Positions 12,632 through 21,958 of a DNA stretch of 21,958 bases are shown piece by piece (the first letter of the stretch is position 1; each line of letters begins with the position of its first letter). This DNA is from Paulinella micropora (taxonomy: Eukaryota; Cercozoa; Imbricatea; Euglyphida). The stretch is from contig BJOX01000168.1 in NCBI GenBank assembly GCA_009731375.1, positions 721,331-743,288 on the forward strand, given 5' to 3'. The notes below the pieces were generated by a model, which was given only the letters and a program-made list of their open reading frames with translations, had not been told where the DNA came from and searched no databases. The position numbers and the translations under genes are program-made.

Positions 12632-12847
12632 CCTCTGTAATGGAGGTGGGAGCTCGTTCTGCAAGGGGCGCTTTATGGAACGAGCCCTGGCCCCGCCTGG
12701 TACCAGGAAGCTTTGGTATTGCCTGTATCAGTCCCTTCCGTGCAAACATCACGGCTTAGCTGGGCATCGGGTTAATACTTTACCCACAGACTTCCTGGTT
12801 GACGAAATCAGAAGCTCCTTTTTTCTGACATTAGTCGATATTTCATC
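12632..12847 (+). mobile_element. Dispersed repeat R1, 5'-truncated copy with (TATC)n tail
   Basis: It matches 3819-4033 over 215 bp at about 95%. Differences include GCTTTATGG for GCTTATGG, TACCAGGAAGC for TACTAGGGAGA and GACATT for GGCATT. (TATC)n abuts both ends. It follows exon 6 by 36 bp. Confidence 0.75.
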
Positions 12848-12850
12848 TAT

Positions 12851-12943
<93 letters not shown>

Positions 12944-13011
12944 GATACAATGGGCTTAAATCTCAAATCGAGGACAACTATCTATCTATCTATCTATCCA
13001 TCTATCTATCC

Positions 13012-13065
<54 letters not shown>
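12848..13065. repeat. (TATC)n with a copied edge of the next element
   Basis: At 12943-12978, CGATACAATGGGCTTAAATC and TCAAATCGAGGACAAC appear and then return to (TATC)n. The same 36 bp start the element at 13066, where they continue into unique sequence. Confidence 0.85.
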
Positions 13066-13066
<1 letters not shown>

Positions 13067-13700
13067 GATACAATGGGCTTAAATCTCAAATCGAGGACAA
13101 CGGCTGGACCTGCCACCTTCGACCAATCGAATGCGGGGCTCGAGGCATGGTATCGTTCTCTGTTCATCGATGTTTCCGCGCCTTGGGTTTTTCCCATCCC
13201 CAATCCAAATCCCTTTGCTTCAAGCTATCGTCCTGCGTAGCTCGTTGCTCTTTTGCGATTTATCGCTCCTGTGCAGTCAAAAATTGGACTAATCTTCCTC
13301 TAGTCCGTATTGGTGACTGNNNNNNNNNNAGACTAATCTTCCTCTAGTCCGTATCGGCGACTGCATTCCGTCATAGCCGTCCAGTGTTGCATAGCCCGGG
13401 CTAGGTCCCTTCGGGGGTTTAGGCCTTATACAATGTCATCATTTTAGCTTGCGCAAGCTTACGGTGCTCAAAACACTTGGACTAACGGCTTCCTTTTCTT
13501 TCTCTTCTTCCTTATCCTCCCCACTCTCCATTCCTAGATTGCCTTCTTCTTCAACGTCCTACCTCCTCTTCTTTTTTCCAGAACACAGTCTACCCGTGAT
13601 TCCCATCCCGGACACATGCACAGTACCAAATTATTGTTTGATGTGAAACTGCGTTCCTTTGCAAGGACTACATTCCTTTGCGACATCTCATCTAATCTAT
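13066..13700 (+). mobile_element. Composite element including dispersed repeat R2, copy 2
   Basis: 13066-13362 is a segment found once, with an open frame of about 60 codons but no recognised domain. 13363-13694 is R2, matching 6711-7043, again ending GCGACATCTCATC. A 10-N gap lies at 13320-13329, and a further one at 13701-13710 with GCGACATCTCATCTA on both sides. Confidence 0.6.
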
Positions 13701-13710
13701 NNNNNNNNNN

Positions 13711-14270
<560 letters not shown>

Positions 14271-14288
14271 TTTCTATTTTTTCTTTAG

Positions 14289-14347
14289 GCTGTCAACTTG
14301 CATTTGCCTCCCTCTATTCGCGTCATGGGAGCTTTGCAACTGACTAA
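14289..14347 (+). CDS. Exon 7: [19 protein letters not shown] segment
   Basis: The acceptor is ATTTTTTCTTTAG|GCT and the donor GACTAA|GTAGAC. It holds 19 codons plus 2 nt (phase 0 in, 2 out) reading [19 protein letters not shown], with Lys completed by exon 8. PUS1 proteins carry IN.HLP..IR..G...VT here, so the match is strong. It is the only copy with an acceptor. It differs from the downstream edge copies at GCTTTG (others GCATTG) and in the donor GTAGAC (others GTACAC). Confidence 0.88.
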
Positions 14348-14361
14348 GTAGACACATATAT

Positions 14362-14403
<42 letters not shown>

Positions 14404-14411
14404 TCTCTTCC

Positions 14412-14473
14412 ACTCTATACGCGTCATGGGATCATATAGACTCACCAAGTACACATGCAAACATATATACAAT

Positions 14474-14519
<46 letters not shown>

Positions 14520-14520
14520 T

Positions 14521-14575
<55 letters not shown>

Positions 14576-14620
14576 CCCCTCTATTCGCGTCATGGGAGCA
14601 TTGCAACTGACTAAGTACAC

Positions 14621-14654
<34 letters not shown>

Positions 14655-14661
14655 TTATGTA

Positions 14662-14718
<57 letters not shown>

Positions 14719-14820
14719 CCCCTCTATTCGCGTCATGGGAGCATTGCAACTGACTAAGTACACAGAGAGAGAGAGAGAGAATGTCATGTATATCTCTCTC
14801 TGTCTCTCTCTCTCTATCTA

Positions 14821-14854
<34 letters not shown>

Positions 14855-14937
14855 CTCTTCCCCTCTATTCGCGTCATGGGAGCATTGCAACTGACTAAGT
14901 ACACATAGAGAGAGAGAGAGAGAGAGAGAATGTTATG

Positions 14938-14988
<51 letters not shown>

Positions 14989-15028
14989 CCCCTCTATTCG
15001 CGTCATGGGAGCATTGCAACTGACTAAG

Positions 15029-15062
<34 letters not shown>

Positions 15063-15090
15063 GAGAGAGAGAGAGAGAGAATGTCATGTA

Positions 15091-15170
<80 letters not shown>

Positions 15171-15213
15171 CTTCCCCTCTATTCGCAACATGGGAGCATT
15201 GCAACTGACTAAG

Positions 15214-15262
<49 letters not shown>

Positions 15263-15297
15263 TTATGTATCTCTCTCTCCATATATATATATCTCTC

Positions 15298-15340
<43 letters not shown>

Positions 15341-15387
15341 CCCCTCTATTCGCGTCATGGGAGCATTGCAACTGACTAAGTACACAT

Positions 15388-15419
<32 letters not shown>

Positions 15420-15512
15420 AGAGAGAGAGAGAGAGAGGGAGAGAGAGGGAGAGAGAATGTTATCTCTCTCTCTCTCTCCCTCTCTCTCTATCTATCTATC
15501 TATCTCTCTCGC

Positions 15513-15572
<60 letters not shown>

Positions 15573-15603
15573 TCTCTTTCTCTCCCTCCCTCCCTCCCTC
15601 CCT

Positions 15604-15658
<55 letters not shown>

Positions 15659-15698
15659 TCCACTCTATACGCTTCATGGGATCATAACAACTCACCAA
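14412..15698 (+). repeat. Eight downstream copies of the exon 7 3' edge separated by (GA)n/(TC)n hairpins
   Basis: Copies lie at about 14412-14448, 14576-14614, 14719-14757, 14860-14898, 14989-15027, 15174-15212, 15341-15379 and 15662-15698. The middle six are nearly identical (CCCCTCTATTCGCG, TCATGGGAGCATTGC, AACTGACTAA, then GTACAC); the sixth has CGCAACATG. The first and last are a second subtype (CTCTATACGC, ATGGGATCAT, CTCACCAA). Between copies there is usually (GA)n, a loop of the type AATGTTATGTAT or AATGTCATGTAT, and (TC)n, so most units can fold into a hairpin. The reverse frame gives repeated [10 protein letters not shown], a shadow. Confidence 0.9.
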
Positions 15699-15707
15699 GT
15701 ACACATA

Positions 15708-15708
15708 T

Positions 15709-15786
<78 letters not shown>

Positions 15787-15812
15787 GGATAGATAGATAG
15801 ATAGATAGATAG
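15708..15812. repeat. (GATA)n array, intron 7
   Basis: Near-pure GATA following the last exon 7 edge copy. Confidence 0.95.
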
Positions 15813-15980
15813 GTTAGAGTTATTAGAGTTAGTGTTATGGTTAGGGGGCAAAGAGAAGATTGTATATAGTGTATCTTTCTTTTTTTTTTTTCCCCTCCTC
15901 ACTATATGATATTCTTTCACCTAAGATACATGCATATCGGTCACCTCCACAAAATGTGGTCAGGTTACCGATAAACTGCA
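15813..15980. other. Short unique segment, intron 7
   Basis: It starts with GGTTAGAGTTATTAGAGTTA and ATGGTTAGGGG, loosely periodic but not a telomere array, then a T-rich run. No function recognised. Confidence 0.4.
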
Positions 15981-16076
15981 TATGCGGCGCGCCAACTTTG
16001 ACGTGTTTTGCGGGCTCTCTCGCCGGCCCGGCCCGGCTCGCCCGCAAAACATGTCAAATTTGTGGCTAGCCGCATA
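15981..16076. repeat. GC-rich imperfect inverted repeat before exon 8
   Basis: The left arm is about 15981-16014 (TATGCGGCGCGCC...ACGTGTTTTGCGGG) and the right arm about 16041-16075 (CCCGCAAAACATGT...GGCTAGCCGCATA). The 26-bp loop is GC-rich (GGCCCGGCCCGG). It may be a MITE-like relic. It ends 24 bp before the exon 8 acceptor. Confidence 0.75.
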
Positions 16077-16100
16077 ATATACCAGGAATATACTGTTTAG

Positions 16101-16184
16101 GTCCTTTTCCGCCAAGAATCATTGTACCTCTCGTAACTACATCTACATCATGCCTTCCTACGTCTTCTTCCACAAAGCTGCAGG
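16101..16184 (+). CDS. Exon 8: [21 protein letters not shown] segment
   Basis: The acceptor is ATATACTGTTTAG|G and the donor GCAGG|GTGATC. The 84 nt hold 1 nt completing Lys from exon 7, then 27 codons, then 2 nt. It reads SFSAKNHCTSR followed by [20 protein letters not shown]1 proteins have FN.K..C..R.Y.Y..P.....F at this point, a strand that lines the active site. A GC-rich inverted repeat ends 24 bp before the acceptor. Confidence 0.88.
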
Positions 16185-16190
16185 GTGATC

Positions 16191-16414
<224 letters not shown>

Positions 16415-16512
16415 AATCATTGTATCTCTCGCATCTACATCTACATCATGCCTTCCTACGTCTTCTTCTACCAAGCCGCAGGGTAATTTCTCTATCTATC
16501 CATCTATCTATG

Positions 16513-16566
<54 letters not shown>

Positions 16567-16623
16567 CCTACCTATCTACCTACCTATCTATCTATCTATC
16601 TACCTACCTACCTACCTACCTAC

Positions 16624-16658
<35 letters not shown>

Positions 16659-16690
16659 CCTACCTACCTACCTACCTGTCTACCTACCTG

Positions 16691-16722
<32 letters not shown>

Positions 16723-16737
16723 CTATATATCTGTCTG

Positions 16738-16829
<92 letters not shown>

Positions 16830-16905
16830 ATATATATATGTATATATATACATATATATATATATACGTCATGCCTTCATACGTATTCTTCCACAAAGCC
16901 GCAGG
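16415..16905 (+). repeat. Two downstream copies of the exon 8 3' edge separated by (TATC)n/(CTAC)n
   Basis: Copies lie at 16415-16482 and 16865-16905. The first starts at AATCATTG and reads [23 protein letters not shown], still open. The second starts later and reads [14 protein letters not shown]. Both keep a donor (GCAGG|GTAATT and GCAGG|GTAATG) that is better than that of the full exon (GTGATC). Neither has the acceptor or the first seven codons. Confidence 0.87.
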
Positions 16906-16909
16906 GTAA

Positions 16910-18350
<1,441 letters not shown>

Positions 18351-18373
18351 ACTTATGCATACATACTGTGTAG

Positions 18374-18417
18374 GATTTTGGAATGGTTTGAAGGAGCTGA
18401 ACAGACAATTCACCCTG
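18374..18417 (+). CDS. Exon 9 (probable): [14 protein letters not shown] segment
   Basis: The acceptor is CATACTGTGTAG|G and the donor CACCCTG|GTTACT, which is a weak donor. The 44 nt are 1 nt completing Gly from exon 8, 14 codons and 1 nt. The frame set by exon 8 is open throughout and the exon stands out from the SSR. No PUS1 motif is recognised; this part of the family is variable in length. An alternative is that it is not coding, but the phase agrees on both sides. Confidence 0.65.
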
Positions 18418-18419
18418 GT

Positions 18420-18421
18420 TA

Positions 18422-18466
<45 letters not shown>

Positions 18467-18572
18467 GATTCATCTGTCTGTCTGTCTGTCTGTCTATCTA
18501 TTTATCTGTCTATCTATCTATCTATCTATCCCCCCCCCCCCCCCCCCCCCCTTCTCTTTTTTNNNNNNNNNN
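18420..18572. repeat. (TATC)n/(TGTC)n, poly-C and 10-N gap
   Basis: Poly-C at 18531-18551, then CTTCTCTTTTTT, then the gap 18563-18572. Confidence 0.95.
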
Positions 18573-18591
18573 TTTCTATCTGAATGTTCAG

Positions 18592-18626
18592 CGTCGCTAC
18601 CAAGTCTCTTGGGAGTCGAGATATAT
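18592..18626 (+). pseudogene. Second full-length copy of exon 10, alternative or decayed
   Basis: The acceptor is TGAATGTTCAG|CG and the donor ATATAT|GTGGTT. It is also 35 nt and in the phase of exon 9 reads A then SLPSLLGVEIY, against A then ALPNLLGVEHM in the copy at 18675. It is the only extra copy in the window that keeps both splice sites. It starts 19 bp after a 10-N gap. It could be a mutually exclusive exon, an allelic copy placed in tandem by the assembler, or a decaying duplicate. Confidence 0.6.
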
Positions 18627-18674
18627 GTGGTTATCTTTCTTTCTTTCTTTCTTTCTTTGTTTTTGTGTCTTCAG

Positions 18675-18709
18675 CTGCGCTCCCTAATCTCTTGGGAGTC
18701 GAGCATATG
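18675..18709 (+). CDS. Exon 10 (probable): ALPNLLGVEHM segment
   Basis: The acceptor is TTGTGTCTTCAG|CT and the donor CATATG|GTCTAC. It holds 2 nt completing Ala from exon 9 and 11 codons reading ALPNLLGVEHM, phase 0 out. A second complete copy with its own acceptor and donor lies at 18592-18626, and a 3' edge at 18761-18784. I prefer this copy because the downstream edge copy matches it (GAGCATATG, GTCTAC). Confidence 0.62.
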
Positions 18710-18715
18710 GTCTAC

Positions 18716-19210
<495 letters not shown>

Positions 19211-19252
19211 ATATGTATGTATGCATGTATATATGTTTGAATGTATTTGCAG

Positions 19253-19278
19253 GTGAATGGTGGATGTTATTCGGGCGA
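19253..19278 (+). CDS. Exon 11 (tentative), cut by an assembly gap
   Basis: The acceptor-like ATGTATTTGCAG precedes GTGAATGGTGGATGTTATTC and then GGGCGA before the 287-N gap. In phase 0, as required after exon 10, it reads VNGGCYSG. The donor is in the gap. Support is the non-SSR sequence, the TTTGCAG acceptor and the open frame; no family motif is present. Confidence 0.5.
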
Positions 19279-19565
19279 NNNNNNNNNNNNNNNNNNNNNN
19301 NNNNNNNNNNNNNNNNNNNNNNNNNNNNNNNNNNNNNNNNNNNNNNNNNNNNNNNNNNNNNNNNNNNNNNNNNNNNNNNNNNNNNNNNNNNNNNNNNNNN
19401 NNNNNNNNNNNNNNNNNNNNNNNNNNNNNNNNNNNNNNNNNNNNNNNNNNNNNNNNNNNNNNNNNNNNNNNNNNNNNNNNNNNNNNNNNNNNNNNNNNNN
19501 NNNNNNNNNNNNNNNNNNNNNNNNNNNNNNNNNNNNNNNNNNNNNNNNNNNNNNNNNNNNNNNNN
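19279..19565. other. Assembly gap, 287 N
   Basis: A run of N cutting exon 11. The following sequence starts in (AAG)n. Confidence 1.
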
Positions 19566-19924
19566 AAAAAGAAGAAGAAGAAGAAGAAGAAGAAGAAGAA
19601 GAAGAAGAAGAAGAAGAAGAAGAAGGAGAAGAGGAAGAAGAAGAAGGAGAAGAAGAAGAAGAAGAAGAAGAAGAAGAAGAAGAAGAAGAAGAAGAAGAAG
19701 AGAAGAAGAAGAAGGAGAAGGAGAAGGAGAGGGAACGGGAACGGGAACGGGGGACGGGGGACGAGGGACGAGGAAGAGGAAGAGGAAGAAGAAGAAGAAG
19801 AAGAGAAAGAGGAGGAGGAGGAAGAGAAGGAGGAGGGAGAGAAGGAGGAGGGAGAGGGAGAGAGAGAGAGAGAGCAAGAGAGAGATTGAGAGAGATTGAG
19901 AGGGGGGGGGGGGGNNNNNNNNNN

Positions 19925-19976
<52 letters not shown>

Positions 19977-19993
19977 CAGTAGTAGTGATAGAA

Positions 19994-20034
<41 letters not shown>

Positions 20035-20037
20035 TAC

Positions 20038-20115
<78 letters not shown>

Positions 20116-20147
20116 GAGGAGGAGGAGGAGTCGTAGTAGTAGTAGTG

Positions 20148-20203
<56 letters not shown>

Positions 20204-20213
20204 CGTAGTAGTC

Positions 20214-20270
<57 letters not shown>
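19566..20270. repeat. (AAG)n, (GGGAAC)n-like, (GA)n, poly-G, gap, (TAG)n
   Basis: AAG with GAG variants to about 19730, a short GGGAACGGG/GGGGACGAG block, (GA)n, poly-G at 19903-19914, the gap 19915-19924, then about 345 bp of TAG. Confidence 0.95.
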
Positions 20271-20431
20271 TGGTGTTTTCTTCGACACTCACCGCATGTT
20301 CCCCTCTCATCTCATTACATACATTACATACATTACATACAATACGTACATTACATACATTGCGTACATTACATACATTACATACATTGCGTACATTACA
20401 TACATTACATACATTACATACATTACATACA

Positions 20432-20462
<31 letters not shown>

Positions 20463-20524
20463 CATACACATACATACATACATACATACATACATACATA
20501 CACACATACATACATACATACATC
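20271..20524. repeat. Short unique segment then (CATA)n
   Basis: 20271-20318 (GTGTTTTCTTCGACACTCACC and following) is non-repetitive without clear splice sites. Then ACATT and ACAT repeats follow. Confidence 0.85.
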
Positions 20525-20659
20525 TCATACTTTGTCTTTTTCACCTGTAGGTAACACTGCCTCAGATGTATGTATGTATGTATGTATGCATGCATGTATG
20601 TATGCATGTATGTATGTATGTATGTAATGTATGTATGTAATGTATGTATGTAATGTATG

Positions 20660-20690
<31 letters not shown>

Positions 20691-20829
20691 TGTATGTAAT
20701 GTATGTAATGTATGTAATGTATGTATGTATGTATGTATGTATGTCTCTATGTATGTATGTATGTATGTATGTATGTATGTATGTATGTATACTTTGTCTT
20801 TTTCACCTGTAGCTAACGCTGCCTCAATC
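20525..20829 (+). repeat. Two upstream copies of the exon 12 5' edge separated by (TATG)n
   Basis: Both carry TACTTTGTCTTTTTCACCTG then TAG. The first continues GTAACACTGCCTCAG (20551-20565) and the second CTAACGCTGCCTCAATC (20813-20829). The full exon has GATACTTTAG and GTTACGCTACCTCAATC, so about 15 bp of pyrimidine tract present in these copies are missing there. Neither copy has a donor. Confidence 0.82.
20566..20790. repeat. (TATG)n array
   Basis: The reverse complement of the (CATA)n at 20320-20520, so the two arrays can pair around the first exon 12 edge copy. Confidence 0.95.
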
Positions 20830-20957
20830 TCATACTGTATACATACTTACATACATACCATACATACATAAATACATAAATACATACATGCATGCATACC
20901 CTTCCTTAGCAACAATAATCTCATTATATACATACATACATACATCTGATACTTTAG

Positions 20958-21018
20958 GTTACGCTACCTCAATCAGCCGCCAACTTCCGTATTACACCCA
21001 GCCTGGCTGTACAGCTAG
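20958..21018 (+). CDS. Exon 12: VTLPQSAANFRITPSLAVQL segment
   Basis: The acceptor is CTGATACTTTAG|G and the donor ACAGCTAG|GTGGGT. It holds 20 codons plus 1 nt. NFRITPSLA resembles the PUS1 element of the type YR.S.E.L..LN, which starts the helix before the GTHNFHNFT motif; the latter would be in the next exon, not seen here. The acceptor is short of pyrimidines compared with those of the two upstream edge copies. Phase into this exon cannot be checked because the preceding exon end is in a gap. Confidence 0.72.
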
Positions 21019-21086
21019 GTGGGTCACATATATATATACATATATATATATAGTTATAATTATTGTCATTATTATTATTATTATTT

Positions 21087-21324
21087 GGCACCGCGATAGC
21101 CCAGTGGTTAAGGTCTACCATCTGGGACCTGTCGCCAGTTCGATTCCCGTCGGGGCCAGTATTTTCAAAGGATATTTTCTTTGAAAGTAATGGTCTGTCT
21201 GGAAGGCTTGGAGCTGCCTTGCGGGGTGTCAGTAGAGCCTATCGTCAAATCTTCGTACTCCCCTTGCGGGTGAGACGATGGAGGCACATGTGCAGAAATG
21301 CATTCGCCATTGACTGAGAAGCAC

Positions 21325-21390
<66 letters not shown>
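21087..21390 (+). mobile_element. tRNA-derived SINE, copy 1, with (ATT)n tail
   Basis: The tRNA-like head spans 21087-21157: the 5' end GGCACCG pairs with CGGGGCC at six of seven positions. There is an A box TAGCCCAGTGG at 21097-21107 and a B box GTTCGATTCC at 21138-21147. The T stem is degraded, so it is not a working tRNA. A body of about 165 bp follows, then (ATT)n from about 21325. (ATT)n also precedes it. Confidence 0.8.
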
Positions 21391-21392
<2 letters not shown>

Positions 21393-21774
21393 TGACACCG
21401 TGATAGCTCAGTGGTCAAGTTCTAATCTGGGCCCTGTCGCCAGTTCGATTCCAGTCGGTGCCACCAATATTTTCATTGAACATACCGGTCCGTCTGGAAG
21501 TGTTGGAACTGCCCTTGCGGGGGTGTCATTAGAGCCTATCGTCAATTCTTCGTACTCCCCTCNNNNNNNNNNNNNNNNNNNNNNNNNNNNNNNNNNNNNN
21601 NNNNNNNNNNNNNNNNNNNNNNNNNNNNNNNNNNNNNNNNNNNNNNNNNNNNNNNNNNNNNNNNNNNNNNNNNNNNNNNNNNNNNNNNNNNNNNNNNNNN
21701 NNNNNNNNNNNNNNNNNNNNNNNNNNNNNNNNNNNNNTTGTTGTTGTTGTTATTATTATTATTATTATTATTAA
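21391..21774 (+). mobile_element. tRNA-derived SINE, copy 2, interrupted by a gap
   Basis: The head is 21394-21462, with 5' GACACCG and 3' CGGTGCC (six of seven pairs), A box TAGCTCAGTGG at 21404-21414 and B box GTTCGATTCC at 21443-21452. The body shares GTCTGGAAG, TTGCGGGG, AGAGCCTATCGTCAA and TTCGTACTCCCC with copy 1. A 175-N gap covers 21563-21737. (TTG)n(TTA)n at 21738-21774 is the probable tail. The two SINEs are direct neighbours. Confidence 0.78.
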
Positions 21775-21958
21775 ATCTGCCTTGGAGTGTTGACTGTGAC
21801 ATATTTGAGGGAAATCCCGATGAAAAAACCTAGTCACACTTGCTAAACAGAGTTCCAGCCCAATGGCCTCAAGGCGTTAAACTGTGACGCCAACTCATAA
21901 CCCTTTGGTGGTAGATGCTGGGGAGGAGGGTCGTTGCGCGCGTAAAAGATCTTAAACT
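21775..21958. other. Non-SSR segment, possible further dispersed repeat
   Basis: No splice-compatible PUS1 exon recognised. GTTGCGCGCGTAAAAGATC near the end has the look of a SINE or dispersed repeat, but only one copy is in the window, so this is a guess. Confidence 0.3.

Noticed and set aside
14412-15698. Regularly spaced identical units resembling a CRISPR array
   Set aside because: The repeats are the exon 7 3' edge, spacing varies widely, spacers are SSR, and the context is eukaryotic with no cas-like gene.
15812-15850. GGTTAGAGTT/GGTTAGGGG as telomere-like repeat
   Set aside because: Only two or three imperfect units, with no array.
21087-21157. Functional tRNA gene
   Set aside because: The T stem has mismatches, the anticodon arm is unclear, and a conserved non-tRNA body and (ATT)n tail follow, as in a SINE.

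Overview
The window is eukaryotic nuclear DNA, dominated by simple sequence repeats (SSRs): (TATC)n/(GATA)n, (TC)n, (TG)n/(AC)n, (CTT)n/(AAG)n, (ACT)n/(TAG)n, (CATA)n and (ATT)n. The evidence for a eukaryote is GT-AG introns, tRNA-derived SINE copies and dispersed repeats with SSR tails. I cannot place the lineage; a repeat-rich invertebrate or a repeat-rich protist such as a coccidian would both fit. Nearly all long open frames here are translated SSRs and are not genes.

Under the repeats lies one real gene on the + strand. Twelve short exons (35-104 nt), each with a recognisable acceptor and donor except exon 11, which runs into a gap, join with consistent phase from 2734 to 21018. They encode the N-terminal part of a PUS1/TruA-type tRNA pseudouridine synthase. 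The order of family landmarks is right: [14 protein letters not shown], then ARTIEKELFEAFYK, then AGLISYENF...VQWQR, then TARTDKGVHA with the catalytic Asp, then [13 protein letters not shown], then [16 protein letters not shown], then [21 protein letters not shown], then NFRITP. Only about 680 nt of the 18.3 kb span are coding. The start lies upstream of the visible exons and the C-terminal half lies beyond the window.

The most unusual feature is how the exons are embedded. Seven of the twelve are accompanied by extra truncated copies of themselves, each fused to SSR. Copies of the 5' edge (acceptor plus first half) occur only upstream of the complete exon, and copies of the 3' edge (last half plus donor) occur only downstream. 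I count 11 upstream 5' edges and 18 downstream 3' edges with no exception. Several exons also sit between complementary SSR arrays, for example (TATC)n before and (GATA)n after.

Layout: 1-2092 SSR; 2093-3377 exon 1 with edge copies; 3561-4033 dispersed repeat R1; 4401-5642 exon 2 with edge copies; 5749-5785 and 7972-8570 exon 3 with edge copies, inside a 69-bp inverted repeat; 6711-7043 dispersed repeat R2; 8830-9226 a palindrome with apparently perfect 182-bp arms; 9227-9980 AT-rich unique sequence; 10569-10932 exons 4 and 5; 10970-11700 (CTT)n; 12557-12595 exon 6; 12632-13694 second copies of R1 and R2; 14289-15698 exon 7 and eight 3' edges; 16101-16905 exon 8 and two 3' edges; 16910-18350 (CTT)n/(ACT)n; 18374-18784 exons 9 and 10; 19253 exon 11, cut by a 287-N gap; 20551-21018 exon 12 and two 5' edges; 21087-21774 two SINEs; 21775-21958 unassigned. 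Eleven N gaps, nine of them exactly 10 N, show that the assembly is fragile here.
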